The notes under the pieces were generated by a model. That model saw only the letters and a program-made list of their open reading frames with translations, ran no database searches and was not told the origin of the DNA. Made by a program: the position numbers and the translations under genes. Shown here piece by piece: positions 1-9,983 of a DNA stretch of 50,859 nucleotides (its first letter is position 1; every line of letters starts with the position of its first letter). The stretch lies in the NCBI RefSeq assembly GCF_002287235.1, contig NZ_LMVP01000013.1, positions 1 to 50,859 on the forward strand, read 5' to 3'. The stretch is from Methanosarcina spelaei (GTDB lineage Archaea > Halobacteriota > Methanosarcinia > Methanosarcinales > Methanosarcinaceae).

Positions 1-361
1 TTATGAAAATCAATGCAATTGATAACGATTTTTCCTTAACCGATGACCAATGGGTAACTCTTAAGAAATCAACCAGACTCAAATAGATTTCAAGTAAATT
101 TGAATAATTTCAAATAGATTTCAAGTAAATTTGAATAATTTCAAATAGGTTTCAACTAGATTCGAATAGATTCCAGATGCCTGTCTTGATATAAAAATAG
201 CTAAAGTTTTATATCTCTTTTTCCACAAGAGTCCATGTTACTGAAATTTCTTTAAAAACCCCTTAACCTATCGATATACTTAACTGCTATATATGCTTTG
301 AAACTTATATTAAATAAGCAGATATATTAATCAAGGAACATCTCCGGATTATTAGGGGATT
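1..361. other. AT-rich leader region upstream of the P-type ATPase
   Basis: No convincing gene. It holds a short tandem repeat (80-172) and, closer to the ATPase, two TATA-like elements: CTATATATG at about 287-295 and TTATATTAAA at about 305-314. Either could place a transcription start 20-50 bases before the ATPase start codon. Assignment is by eye only. Confidence 0.4.
80..172. repeat. Tandem repeat, period about 31 bp
   Basis: A unit beginning CAAATAGATTTCAAG and ending TTTGAATAATTT occurs twice almost perfectly and then a third, decayed time. It lies in the spacer before the ATPase gene. Similar short tandem repeats of different sequence occur in most other long spacers of this window. 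Confidence 0.75.
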
Positions 362-3121
362 TTGAGGGATAGAGGGGTGTATTACGATCAGGAAGTCAAC
401 TCCGTTTTTGAAGAGCTTGGAGTATCGGAAGCAGGTTTGAGTTCAGAGGAAGCCGAAAAAAGACTTAAAAAATATGGCGAAAATGAACTTAAAGAAAAGG
501 AAAAAGTATCGGTTCTGCAGCTCTTTATCTCACAGTTTAAAAGTATCTTGATTTTTATTTTGATTACGGCCTCTATTGTTTCGGCTCTTCTCGGGGAGGT
601 AGTTGATGCAATAGTCATTATTTTTACGGTTTTTCTTGCAGGGATTCTCAGCTTCGTGCAGGAATATCGAGCCGAGAAAGCAATTGAGCTTCTAAAGTCC
701 CTTACTTCACCTGAAGCTACTGTTATAAGGGACGGGGTTGAAAAAAATATTTCCTCAAACAATCTCGTTCCTGGGGATCTTATCCTTATTGAAACCGGAG
801 ACCGCATTCCTGCGGATGCCAGGATCGTTAAAGAGTTCAATCTCAAACTTGATGAGTCCTCCCTTACAGGAGAGTCCGTGCCTGTTCAGAAAAACATTGA
901 AGCCGTGCCCTCCGAAACTCCTGAAGCTGACAGGACAAACATGGTCTATACAGGAACTGCAGTTGCTTACGGAAGAGGCAGTGCAATCGTTACCGCAACC
1001 GGAATGAATACGGCTTTTGGGGAGCTGGCCGGGCTTCTGGGGACAATAGAGAGGTCCAGAACTCCTTTACAGGAAAGCCTTGATAAGTTCGGCAGATGGA
1101 TTGGTATTGCGACTCTTGTAATTGTGGCTTTTATTGCAATGCTTGGGGTTTTTTATGGTTTTCCTCTCCTTGATATGTTTTTATGGGGCGTTGCTCTCGC
1201 GGTTGCTGCTATTCCTGAAGCTCTTCCTGCAGTTGTTACGGTAGGGCTTGGGCTCGGAGTAAGACGTATGGTCAAAAGGCATGCCCTTATAAGAAAACTG
1301 CCATCTGTAGAAACTCTTGGAGCAACAAACGTTATCTGTTCGGATAAGACAGGCACGCTTACGCAGAACAAAATGACGGTTGAAAAAATTTGTGTTAACA
1401 AGCAGGTTTTGAATGTTACGGGAGCAGGATATTCTCCTGAAGGAGAGTTCTTTAAGGGAAGTGATAAAGTTTCTATGGATGACTCCCATCTTCAGATCCT
1501 CTTACTGGGAGCTGCTCTTTGTAACGATGCTGGTCTTTTTAAGGAAAATGAAAAATGGGAGATCAAAGGAGATCCCACGGAGGCAGCTCTTGTGGTTGCT
1601 GCGGCAAAGGCAGGGCTTCATAAAGTTGATATTGATCAAAAATATCCTCGCCTTGGGGAAATACCCTTTTCCTCTGAAAGAAAACGAATGACCACTATCA
1701 GTAAACTGGAAGCTGATTCTGGCAGCTTTCCTCTTAAAGGGCTGGTTGCTTTCTCAAAAGGAGCTCCTGAGGTAATTCTTGGCTCATGTACGAAGATTTT
1801 TCTTGATGGTGAAATAAAATCTTTATCTCCAGAGATGAAGCAGTTGATTACAGGGGAAGTTAGGGAAATGGCTGATCAGGCCCTCAGGGTTATGGCTCTT
1901 TCATTCCATCCTCTGGATGAGGAACTCTTTATTGAAAATAATTCTTCAGGAGAACTTCCATCTGAGAAAATTGAAGAAGATATGATCTTTTCAGGCTTAA
2001 CTGGCATGAGAGATCCACCAAGAGAGGAAGTAAAGGTTGCAATCCAAAAATGTGAAAACGCAGGTATTAAAACCATAATGATAACAGGTGACCATAAGAT
2101 TACGGCATCTGCAATTGCAAAGGAACTGGGGATTTTGAAGGAAAACGATCTTACTCTTACAGGCTCGGAACTTGATACCCTCAGTGATGCCGAGTTTGAA
2201 GGGGAGGTTGAAAGAGTCTCGGTTTATGCCAGGGTTTATCCTACCCATAAATTGAGGGTTATAGACGCCCTTAAGAAAAAAGGCTATGTCGTAGCAATGA
2301 CCGGGGACGGAGTAAACGATGCTCCTGCCCTTAAAGCTGCAGATATGGGAATAGCTATGGGGATTACGGGCACGGATGTCAGTAAAGAAGCTTCAAGCAT
2401 GATCCTTACGGACGATAATTTTGCATCAATTGTTGCAGCGGTTGAGGAAGGACGAAATATATTCAAAAATATTAGAAACTTCATTACTTACGGGCTCTCA
2501 GCCCATATAGGTGAGGTGCTCATAGTCCTTATTTCTATTCTGGGGTGGCAGATTCTGCCTCTGATTGCGGTTCAGATCCTCTGGATTAACTTAATTACGG
2601 ACGGGCTTCCTCCTATGGCTCTATCAGTTGAGCCTCCTGACAGCGGCATTATGAGACAGAAGCCAAGAAACGTTGAGGAAGGTCTTATCACTCGCCGGGA
2701 AATCACAGCCGGGCTGGGAATTGGAGGGTTGATTGCTCTTCAGGCTCTTCTAGTCTTAACCTGGGCTCTTGACAGAAACTTCTCTATTGAGAAACTCCAG
2801 ACTCTGATTTTTACTCTCGTAGTTTTTTCAGAAATGTTTAATGCTTTCAACTGGCGATCTGACCGTTACTCAATATTTTCCCTGGGAATTTTTACAAACA
2901 GGTCCCTGGTTTATGCAGTCCTGACAACAATAATCCTGCAACTGGTAGTAATTTATGTTCCTTTTTTCCAGACTGCTTTTAGGACCGTTCCGCTTTCTCT
3001 CTCTGACTGGGGAGTGATACTGCCTCTTGCTTCTACCACGCTTATCTCAATGGAACTGATAAAATATTTCTCAGGAAAAAGTTCTCAGGGGAAAACTAAA
3101 GAAAAGACAAACTTTGATTGA
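362..3121 (+). CDS. Cation-transporting P-type ATPase, Ca2+ (P2A) type
   Basis: A 919-residue membrane pump that couples ATP hydrolysis to cation export. The order is typical: cation ATPase N-terminal domain (about 10-75), first membrane pair, actuator domain with TGES at 169-172, membrane helix with PEALP at 285-289, phosphorylation motif DKTGT with D328, nucleotide-binding domain, hinge motif TGDGVNDAP, and a C-terminal bundle of about six helices. PEALP and the NLITDGLP motif of the sixth helix match the Ca2+ ligands of SERCA-type pumps, so Ca2+ is the likely ion, although Na+ or Mn2+ pumps of the family look similar. The start chosen is TTG at 362. A GTG at 377, preceded by GAGGG, is an alternative that would remove five residues. 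It converges with the broken antiporter gene, with one base between the two stop codons. Confidence 0.93.
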   Translation: MRDRGVYYDQEVNSVFEELGVSEAGLSSEEAEKRLKKYGENELKEKEKVSVLQLFISQFKSILIFILITASIVSALLGEVVDAIVIIFTVFLAGILSFVQEYRAEKAIELLKSLTSPEATVIRDGVEKNISSNNLVPGDLILIETGDRIPADARIVKEFNLKLDESSLTGESVPVQKNIEAVPSETPEADRTNMVYTGTAVAYGRGSAIVTATGMNTAFGELAGLLGTIERSRTPLQESLDKFGRWIGIATLVIVAFIAMLGVFYGFPLLDMFLWGVALAVAAIPEALPAVVTVGLGLGVRRMVKRHALIRKLPSVETLGATNVICSDKTGTLTQNKMTVEKICVNKQVLNVTGAGYSPEGEFFKGSDKVSMDDSHLQILLLGAALCNDAGLFKENEKWEIKGDPTEAALVVAAAKAGLHKVDIDQKYPRLGEIPFSSERKRMTTISKLEADSGSFPLKGLVAFSKGAPEVILGSCTKIFLDGEIKSLSPEMKQLITGEVREMADQALRVMALSFHPLDEELFIENNSSGELPSEKIEEDMIFSGLTGMRDPPREEVKVAIQKCENAGIKTIMITGDHKITASAIAKELGILKENDLTLTGSELDTLSDAEFEGEVERVSVYARVYPTHKLRVIDALKKKGYVVAMTGDGVNDAPALKAADMGIAMGITGTDVSKEASSMILTDDNFASIVAAVEEGRNIFKNIRNFITYGLSAHIGEVLIVLISILGWQILPLIAVQILWINLITDGLPPMALSVEPPDSGIMRQKPRNVEEGLITRREITAGLGIGGLIALQALLVLTWALDRNFSIEKLQTLIFTLVVFSEMFNAFNWRSDRYSIFSLGIFTNRSLVYAVLTTIILQLVVIYVPFFQTAFRTVPLSLSDWGVILPLASTTLISMELIKYFSGKSSQGKTKEKTNFD

Positions 3122-3122
3122 T

Positions 3123-3650
3123 TTACCCGTTCTTTCGTTGCCTGGCTTGAACAGCCCATCTCACACAGATCGGTGAGATTAGAATAGATACAACTACCAT
3201 CAGGACCATTGACGAAAATGTTTCCTGATTGATTATTTGTAATTCTCTTCCTATAGTAAGTATCACAAGCTCAACTCCTGCCCTCGGCATAACCCCTGTG
3301 CCGAAAATTAAACTTTCGTAAAAGTCGAAACCTATAACTTTTGATCCGATAAAGCCTCCTGCTAATTTCCCAGAAAGTGCTGCAAGGATAATTAGAAGGG
3401 TAAAGCTGCCAGTGTTTTTTAGAGTGTATGGATTAATTAAAAATCCTATAAAAGCGAAAAAAAGAGGAATCAAAACTCCATGAGCCAGTCCATCAACTTT
3501 GCTTTGTATATCCGGGAGTTTAGCAAGGGGAATTTCCGACACCATTATGCCTCCTGTAAAGGCCCCTATTGATGATGAAGTCCGAATAGTTCTGCAAGAT
3601 AAGCAGAAGCTATTTTTCAGACTGAGTGTTCTGTCCATACCATCTCCCAC
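3123..3650 (-). pseudogene. Broken Kef-type (CPA2) Na+/H+ antiporter, C-terminal part only
   Basis: The readable frame encodes about 150 residues resembling the last five or so membrane helices of a monovalent cation/proton antiporter: IGAFTGGIMVSE, LFFAFIGFLINP, GTGVMPRAGVELVIL. Intact members are 380 residues or more, so the N-terminal half is missing. Near 3560-3565 the frame breaks. The preceding frame reads AYLAELFGLHH, as expected of the family, and then hits TAG; a single missing base would join it to SIGAFTGG. Upstream of that, a stop and a repeat-filled spacer follow. The apparent ATG at 3650 therefore encodes an out-of-frame leader and not a real N-terminus. I read this as a truncated and frameshifted relic. 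Whether it is expressed is unknown. Confidence 0.8.
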
Positions 3651-3659
3651 TTAAAGATT

Positions 3660-3836
3660 GTTCTTCTAGTACTATTCTTCTAGTACTATTCTTCTAGTGC
3701 TTCGATTCCAAAATAAATTCCTTAATTCCTGGAAAAATCCGTGATTCTCGGCTCTATTCAAAAGTCAAATTTTATGAACTACTTGGGAATCACAGTACTA
3801 GTACTATTCTTCTAGTACTATTCTTCTAATACTATT
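3660..3836. repeat. Two blocks of a 14-bp tandem repeat
   Basis: The unit TAGTACTATTCTTC recurs about three times at 3660-3702 and again about three times at 3792-3836, with unrelated sequence between. The blocks lie where the missing 5' half of the antiporter gene would be, so repeat-mediated deletion is conceivable but not shown. Confidence 0.75.
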
Positions 3837-3888
3837 GTTTTCCTGTACTTAAAATGTAAATTTCCTTTTTCCGGTCTGGTATATGTTT

Positions 3889-5517
3889 TTATATGTTTTT
3901 TTCAAGTTCTTTTTTATAATAAAGAGTAAACTCCTTTCCAGGGCGTAAGGAGAAATTATATGAGGAATATTTTTCTTCTGAAATCAGATCGTACATCCGG
4001 TATGTTGAAGGTACTATTATCGCGTCGTACTCTTTTTTTGTTGGCGGTTCTGTATAATATGCTGCTTTCTCATAGTCCCTGAGGTACCATGGGAGAGGCC
4101 AGTAAAGGCTTTCGGGATCCACAACGGATATTCTTAGAGTTTCAGGCCCGAGATTGAATCCTTCTATTTTCTCCATAAGTTCCCTGATATCCGGAGATGT
4201 CTGTGAATACGTCATCAGCTCATCAGGTTCCATACTCCTGTAAAAGTTTACGGAGAAGCACTGAGCCAATGATATTATTAGCGTAAGTGCCAGAATCCCT
4301 GTAATAAGGATATAGGCTCTGGAATATTTTATCCCGGAAACGGGAGGTTTGTCTGTTCCGAAACTCATGTTTTCTTTTTCGAGTAAATTCTTCTGTCTTC
4401 GGCCAGGTATCCCTGGAAAAAAATCTCCAAGATAAGCCCCTGCCAGAATCCCAAAAGGCAGGACAATATGCACAACAAGCCAGGGGACTTTTTCCTGAAG
4501 ATAGGAGTAAAGCAGTAAACTCGAAACTGCCCAGTAAGAAACAAACAGGAAAAAGGAGGCGTTTTTTCCTTTCTTTCTCAGAAAATGAACTATACCTGCA
4601 GCCCCAAAGATCAGAATCGGGCTTTCGTATACAAGAAGGATAGGAATATAATAGTAAAAAGGGCCTCCTATACGTTCAATTCTATGCATCTCCATCCAGT
4701 GAGAAAAAGCTTTTTCCACAATTGAATAGAGAGTTTCCGGGGTTCTGAAGAGGCTTGTATAAAACAACATTACAATAAAAACAAAGAGAGTGCCTGAAAT
4801 CAGAATTTCTGGTATGAATGGAGAAACGGCTGAAATTTTGAGAATAAAAGTTCTTTTAAGGCTCAGATTTTCTTTTTTCCAGTCGGAGTAAAATCTGTAC
4901 AAGGAATAAATCAATACATAGGCTCCGAACATAAGGATAACAAGATAAGCGTTTTCTTTTGAGGATACGGCAACTGCAAGAGAGGAAGCAGCAAGGATAA
5001 GATAAGAGTACCTCTTTGAGCTGTGAAGGTTCTCAAGATAGCGAATTCCACCTATAACCGTTGCCAGGGTGCAGAAAACAATGATCAGGTCATTCCTGAA
5101 GAACCTTGAAAAGTACACCATACTTGGAGAAAAAGAGAGCAAGAAAGCCGACCAGAGTACACCCCTTTCTCCAAGTTCCTTCTTAAGTAAAAAGAGCAGA
5201 AGAATTGCTGCTACTCCGAAGAAAACAGGGATCAGGCGTGCTGTCGCATCGTTTATTCCCAGGAAGTGAAAGACGAGAGCAGTAGAATGAAATAGAAAGG
5301 GGCCGTGATAGGCAGGGTCATATTTATATTGCCCGCTTTCGAGAAGTTTAAGGGTAAAACTGGCATGTACGCTTTCATCGTGATGAAGTACTCGCTCTCC
5401 CAGATCGAACAATCTTATTAACAGGGCAAAAAGAATGATCAGAAACCCGAGCAATTTGTATTTTTTCTCAGAAAGCTCTGGCGAGTTCTCAGTGTTGTAA
5501 TCCTGACCTTGCTGCAT
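3889..5517 (-). CDS. Membrane glycosyltransferase-like protein, Agl23/PMT (GT39-like) family
   Basis: A 542-residue polytopic membrane protein with about ten hydrophobic segments and a short soluble C-terminal domain. After the first helix it has the acidic loop HHDESVHASF (H45-H46-D47-E48) and then YDPAYHGPF, a pattern of the archaeal family annotated as 'flippase activity-associated protein Agl23', related to dolichyl-phosphate-dependent mannosyltransferases. This suggests transfer of a sugar from a lipid carrier on the outer face of the membrane in surface-glycoprotein or glycolipid synthesis. The start at 5517 is chosen because GGAAGG lies about 12 bases upstream. The frame runs open to 5811, but that would overlap the divergent MoaD-like gene. 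Family assignment is fairly sure; the exact reaction is not. Confidence 0.75.
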   Translation of the reverse strand: MQQGQDYNTENSPELSEKKYKLLGFLIILFALLIRLFDLGERVLHHDESVHASFTLKLLESGQYKYDPAYHGPFLFHSTALVFHFLGINDATARLIPVFFGVAAILLLFLLKKELGERGVLWSAFLLSFSPSMVYFSRFFRNDLIIVFCTLATVIGGIRYLENLHSSKRYSYLILAASSLAVAVSSKENAYLVILMFGAYVLIYSLYRFYSDWKKENLSLKRTFILKISAVSPFIPEILISGTLFVFIVMLFYTSLFRTPETLYSIVEKAFSHWMEMHRIERIGGPFYYYIPILLVYESPILIFGAAGIVHFLRKKGKNASFFLFVSYWAVSSLLLYSYLQEKVPWLVVHIVLPFGILAGAYLGDFFPGIPGRRQKNLLEKENMSFGTDKPPVSGIKYSRAYILITGILALTLIISLAQCFSVNFYRSMEPDELMTYSQTSPDIRELMEKIEGFNLGPETLRISVVDPESLYWPLPWYLRDYEKAAYYTEPPTKKEYDAIIVPSTYRMYDLISEEKYSSYNFSLRPGKEFTLYYKKELEKNI

Positions 5518-5596
5518 TATTCCCCAAACCTTCCAGCATAGCTGATTCTTAATGGGCATAGGTATATTTAAGGAATAGGATGAAATAATCTCTCTC

Positions 5597-5890
5597 ATGG
5601 CTGAGGTTAAAGTCAAGTTATTTGCAAATTTGCGTGAAAAAGCGGGCACATCGGAACTGCAGCTGTCGGGAGAAAAGGTTATTGATATCCTTTTATCTCT
5701 TACTGAAAAATATCCCGAGTTAAAGCTCCTTATTTTTGAGGAACTCGAAAGAGAAAGTAAAGCTCCAATTATGTGCGGTTCAATTAATGTCCTTGTAAAC
5801 GGAAACAACATTCGGCATCTTGACGGACTTGATACTCTTCTTTCTGACGCTGATGAGCTTGCAGTCCTGCCTCCGGTTTCGGGAGGCTAA
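5597..5890 (+). CDS. MoaD/ThiS-family small sulfur-carrier (ubiquitin-like) protein
   Basis: A 97-residue beta-grasp protein ending in VSGG, the C-terminal Gly-Gly that is adenylated and thiocarboxylated in MoaD, ThiS and SAMP proteins. It has VKVKLFANLREKAG at the N-terminus and LAVLPPVSGG at the C-terminus, as in MoaD. The neighbour 21 bases downstream is moeA, so a role as the sulfur donor subunit of molybdopterin synthase is likely. Archaeal members can also act as protein modifiers (SAMPs). The start ATG has no strong ribosome site immediately before it; AAGGAATAGG lies about 20 bases upstream. Confidence 0.85.
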   Translation: MAEVKVKLFANLREKAGTSELQLSGEKVIDILLSLTEKYPELKLLIFEELERESKAPIMCGSINVLVNGNNIRHLDGLDTLLSDADELAVLPPVSGG

Positions 5891-5911
5891 TTCTCTTCAG
5901 GAAGGACGATT

Positions 5912-7105
5912 ATGGGCAGGATATTCAAAAAACGAACCTCGGTTGACGAAGCTTTGAACCTTTTTCTTGAGCGTATTTCTACCATAAAAAAAACAGAAGA
6001 AATCTCCCTTGAAACCTGCACAGGCAGGGTACTGGCAGAAGCCGTAATCTCTGAAAGGAATGTGCCACATTACCGACGTGCAGCTATGGATGGATACGCT
6101 GTAAGGGCTTCAGACACTATGGGAGCTTCCCCTTCAAATCCGGTAATGCTGCAGCTTTCTGACCGAGTAGAGGAAGGAACTTCAACCTGGGTCCATACCG
6201 GAGCGTTAGTGCCTGAAGGAGCTGATGCTGTCGTAATGGTTGAAGATACCATAACCGCAGGAAACCTTGTAGAGATTAGGGCTCAGGTCTATCCTGGCAA
6301 GAATGTGGGACAGATCGGAGAGGACATAAAAAAAGGAGAGGTAGTTTTTGAGGAAGGGCATCTTCTTCGCCCATGTGATATTGCTGTTCTTGCATCGCTT
6401 GGATTTGGCAGGGTCAAGGTTTTCAAAAAGCCTGTTGTTGCAGTTATTCCAACAGGGGACGAGCTCGTAAGCCGTCAGGAGGAAAGGGATGTCCCTCCTC
6501 CTGGCATGGTGCTTGAGACTAATGGATTGATGTCGTCTCTTTACGTGAAAAAATGGGGTGGAATTCCTCGTTATCTCGATATAGTTCCTGATAATCCGGA
6601 TAATATAAAAAGAGCCATAGAAGCAAACCTGGATGCCGATATGATTCTTCTTTCAGGCGGAACATCAGTAGGAAAAAGAGATCATGCCTCTGAAGTTGTA
6701 GCAGCTCTAGGAGAACTGCTCGTACATGGCATAGGAGTCAGTCCAGGTAAACCTTCAGCTCTTGGAATTATAAGTAACATCCCTGTAGTTTGCCTGCCAG
6801 GTTATCCGGTTGCCGGGCTCGTTTCCCTCTATTTCTTTGTCCGCCCGGGGATTCGAAAACTGGCTACAATTCCAGAGATTCCTGAACCTATTTTTAAAAA
6901 GCGCCTGGCTGCAAAAATCAGTTCGAAAATAGGATACATTAATTTCGTCCGTGTTGTCTTTGAAGGAGATAAGGTGCGCCCTCTGACCGGAAACGGAGAC
7001 AGAGTTCTGACTTCAGTTGCAAAGGCTGACGGGTATGTGCTTGTGCCGGAAAACGTTGAAGGATATGAAGAAGGAGAAGAGGTAGATGTCTTCTTAATCG
7101 AATGA
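5912..7105 (+). CDS. moeA: Molybdopterin molybdenumtransferase MoeA
   Basis: A 397-residue cytosolic enzyme that inserts molybdate (or tungstate) into adenylylated molybdopterin, the last step of Mo/W cofactor synthesis. This cofactor is needed by formylmethanofuran dehydrogenase in methanogens. The characteristic motifs are present in order: HYRRAAMDGYAV near residue 55, GADAVVMVEDT, the MogA-like domain with PTGDEL and SGGTSVGKRD, GKPSALG, and a C-terminal beta-barrel domain IV. Full length for the family. The start is supported by AGGAAGG eight bases upstream. It is probably co-transcribed with the MoaD-like gene. Confidence 0.95.
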   Translation: MGRIFKKRTSVDEALNLFLERISTIKKTEEISLETCTGRVLAEAVISERNVPHYRRAAMDGYAVRASDTMGASPSNPVMLQLSDRVEEGTSTWVHTGALVPEGADAVVMVEDTITAGNLVEIRAQVYPGKNVGQIGEDIKKGEVVFEEGHLLRPCDIAVLASLGFGRVKVFKKPVVAVIPTGDELVSRQEERDVPPPGMVLETNGLMSSLYVKKWGGIPRYLDIVPDNPDNIKRAIEANLDADMILLSGGTSVGKRDHASEVVAALGELLVHGIGVSPGKPSALGIISNIPVVCLPGYPVAGLVSLYFFVRPGIRKLATIPEIPEPIFKKRLAAKISSKIGYINFVRVVFEGDKVRPLTGNGDRVLTSVAKADGYVLVPENVEGYEEGEEVDVFLIE

Positions 7106-7521
7106 CACTCCTGTATTCTCTCAAAATACCTTTTTAATCTTCTTTTACCTTATTGTTATATTCTTCAGATTGGATTAATGAAAAAACGTTCCAGTTTTTA
7201 TTCCACTTTTTGTAAAAGTAAGTCAAAAATAATGAACGAAATCCCTTTCTTTCTTCCTTCAGGTCCAGTGATTCGCTTTTTCTTATATGAAGTTTTATGC
7301 TTCAAAGGCTAATCAAACGGAGAGAGCCAGCAAAATATTCTGGTCTAAAGTATTCTGGTCTAAAATGTTCAGAGCTATGATCTAAATTCAAAATTAAAGT
7401 TCAAAATTAAAGCTCAAAATTAAAATTCAAAATTAAAGCTCAAAAATTAACCTCAAAAGTAAATTCAAAACAACAAATTAAAAAAGTAAATTTAAAAAAA
7501 TAAATTTAAAAGCCCTTAAGA
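7106..7521. other. Convergent spacer with tandem repeat
   Basis: The spacer between moeA and the small basic gene. It is AT-rich, with T-runs after moeA that could stop transcription. It contains a repeat of about 14 bp (about 7384-7510; core TTCAAAATTAAAG, decaying to AAATTTAAAA). No ORF of note was seen on either strand. Confidence 0.5.
7384..7510. repeat. Tandem repeat, period about 14 bp, decaying
   Basis: Five or six copies of an A-rich unit with core TTCAAAATTAAAG, the later copies increasingly degenerate. It lies immediately downstream of the small basic protein gene (minus strand), so it is in that gene's 3' region. Confidence 0.65.
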
Positions 7522-8027
<506 letters not shown>

Positions 8028-8768
8028 TTGCATAATTCTTTTTTTAAAAAGGTGATTAACGTAAAAAAGAATAACATTGAAACAAGGCTTGCAGACGCAC
8101 GGGAAGAACTTGCAGGCGTAGAAAAATTTCCTGATCCTGAATTTGTAGGCATTATTAAAGAGCTGGGGTTCAGGTGTGAACTCTGTGCACGCTGCTGCAC
8201 CAGAGAGTTCAATGACCATGTTTTCCTGCTGGATGTAGACCTGGCTGTTATAAGGCAAATAAATCCAGATTTCGTTACTCCTGCTCCTTATTACGAGTTT
8301 TGTGACCAGAGGGGCAGGTTTTATGTTTCAGGCTACGCACTGAAAACAAAGCCTGACGGCTCCTGTATTTTCCTTGAGAATAAGCGCTGCAAAATTTATG
8401 ACAGGCGTCCTTCAATTTGCAGAGTCTATCCTTACATGCTCCATCGGGAAGCTGACGACTCAGGCAAGGTGGATTGGCGCCAGATAAGCGGCTTAAACGA
8501 GCATGGAAGCTATTATTCCGAACTTGAGGATTCCGAGTGTGAAGCAATTGCGCGGGAGACCAGGGCTTATGAAGAGGCTTATTTGAGACAGATGATCGGG
8601 TTTTTTGAAGCTGTGGAAACCCACTTCCAAAAAAATGGCCTGAGACACGTTCAAAGCATATATGACCGCAGAATGCGGGAATTCCTTAAAGGCAAGTGTG
8701 AACTTGAAGTCTTCGTATATTATAAGGGCGGGTTCGAAAAATATAATCTTAAACCAAATACCGATTAA
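8028..8768 (+). CDS. YkgJ-family cysteine cluster protein (putative zinc or iron-sulfur binding)
   Basis: A 246-residue soluble protein with the CxxCxxCC cluster of the YkgJ/UPF0153 family (C50, C53, C56, C57: CELCARCC). It is followed by GSCIFLENKRCKIYDRRPSICRVYP, which supplies further conserved cysteines. Members are thought to bind a metal or Fe-S cluster; no reaction is established. The start taken is TTG at 8028, with AAGGTAG five bases upstream. GTG at 8052 is possible but lacks a spaced ribosome site. Flanked by long spacers, so monocistronic. Confidence 0.82.
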   Translation: MHNSFFKKVINVKKNNIETRLADAREELAGVEKFPDPEFVGIIKELGFRCELCARCCTREFNDHVFLLDVDLAVIRQINPDFVTPAPYYEFCDQRGRFYVSGYALKTKPDGSCIFLENKRCKIYDRRPSICRVYPYMLHREADDSGKVDWRQISGLNEHGSYYSELEDSECEAIARETRAYEEAYLRQMIGFFEAVETHFQKNGLRHVQSIYDRRMREFLKGKCELEVFVYYKGGFEKYNLKPNTD

Positions 8769-9303
8769 CAATGCGGTAGAATCCGATTGGCAATCCGATT
8801 AAATACTGGAAGTTAATCTTCTATTTTCAGTTAGGGAAAAATCCTGTATAGTAATGAAGATCTAGCTTCGGTGAACCAAAATTAAGTAAAGTCTAAGTAA
8901 AAAACAAAAGCTAGGAATAGTAAAAATTCAAATAGCTATTTTACGTGAAAAGAGAATTTGAGATCTACTTTTGGAGGCAATTCTTTCCGATATTTTAAAC
9001 GATAATGATAGCTCTTTTGCTGGAAAACACATTATCCCTATAAACTAATTATTATTGAAGAAAGTGTTCATTGCTTAAGCGTTCATTGCTTATATGTCGT
9101 GAGATCTGCATTATGTGAGATCTGGGTTATGTTACATTTTCAACCTTAATAAATTATAAAGATTTCAAAAAAGTAACCATCACCAATTATCAAAATATAA
9201 TATTGACCTGCTGAACGCAGGTTGAAACGATCTAATCAGACTGCCTCAAAAATTATTTAGTATTCATTCCGGAAAATTCAGATTTCAAATTGAGAGGAGT
9301 AGC
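8769..9303. other. AT-rich spacer
   Basis: No gene seen. It contains two short direct repeats (GTTCATTGCTTA twice near 9068-9095; GTGAGATCTG twice near 9100-9125) and a small hairpin ACCTGC-TGAAC-GCAGGT near 9206-9222. The last 60 bases hold the leader of the next gene. Confidence 0.4.
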
Positions 9304-9816
9304 ATGTCTTTTAAAAGTTTCCTATTGAAGAGACTGATTATATGGGATTTTATACCATATTCTTTGAGATGGAAAAAGTCCGTCAGTGGAATTGGGATGA
9401 TATATGTGGACACTCTGGAAATGATGCAGAAGAACTATGGAAAAGGCGGTGTAAGCAACTTAAATGAGATTATGTATAATATTGGTCTTGGGCAATCAAC
9501 CGAAATTCTGAAGATGCTGGATTTAAAAAGAGATCTGGAAGGATGTGCATATGTGTTGCTGGCAATGCACCGGATTTTTGGAATCAAAAGTAAAATAGTA
9601 CAGAAAGATAATGACAAAATAATAATTCATGCCAGGAAATGTCTTTGGGGGGGACATTTAAAAAAATGGAATGCCAGAACCTGTTTATCCATCGATAATT
9701 ATGAAGCAGGATTGATTGAAGGTATACTGCCTTTTTCTGAACATACATATACCAGAAGAAGGAGTTGTGGCGATAACGTTTGCGAACTTGTTATCCGTTT
9801 TAGTGACAGTGATTGA
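9304..9816 (+). CDS. Hypothetical protein with clustered cysteines (170 aa)
   Basis: Not recognised with certainty. A soluble protein of 170 residues with a strong ribosome site (GAGAGGAG before ATG). The second half carries HARKCLWGGHL, NARTCLSIDNYEAGLIEGI and RRRSCGDNVCE, giving four cysteines in a spacing that resembles small ligand-binding or ATC-hydrolase-like (L-2-amino-thiazoline-4-carboxylate hydrolase) domains found in methanogen sensory and regulatory proteins. This resemblance is from memory and weak. There is no signal peptide or membrane helix. It is flanked by long spacers and convergent with the riboflavin reductase. Confidence 0.6.
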   Translation: MSFKSFLLKRLIIWDFIPYSLRWKKSVSGIGMIYVDTLEMMQKNYGKGGVSNLNEIMYNIGLGQSTEILKMLDLKRDLEGCAYVLLAMHRIFGIKSKIVQKDNDKIIIHARKCLWGGHLKKWNARTCLSIDNYEAGLIEGILPFSEHTYTRRRSCGDNVCELVIRFSDSD

Positions 9817-9983
9817 TTTTTTTCCACCACTGTTGCTGATACTAAAAACGATGAAATTTAGATTTCACCATATTCCACGCAGCCTCTTCATTATTTGATG
9901 AAATAAAGTTTAAATTGATGAAACAATGTTTAAATTAAAGATAAATATCAGGTAAAAATTAAAAAAGTTACGAAGGCAAAAAA

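Noticed and set aside
3-86. Short ORF of 27 codons at the window start (MKINAIDNDF... ending STRLK)
   Set aside because: It contains an LTDDQW motif faintly like the start of IS5-type transposases, but it is too short, lacks a visible ribosome site within the window and merges into the repeat. It may be a fragment; not supportable.
5518-5811. N-terminal extension of the Agl23-like gene to 5811
   Set aside because: The extension is antisense to the well-supported MoaD-like gene, and a properly spaced ribosome site precedes the internal ATG at 5517.
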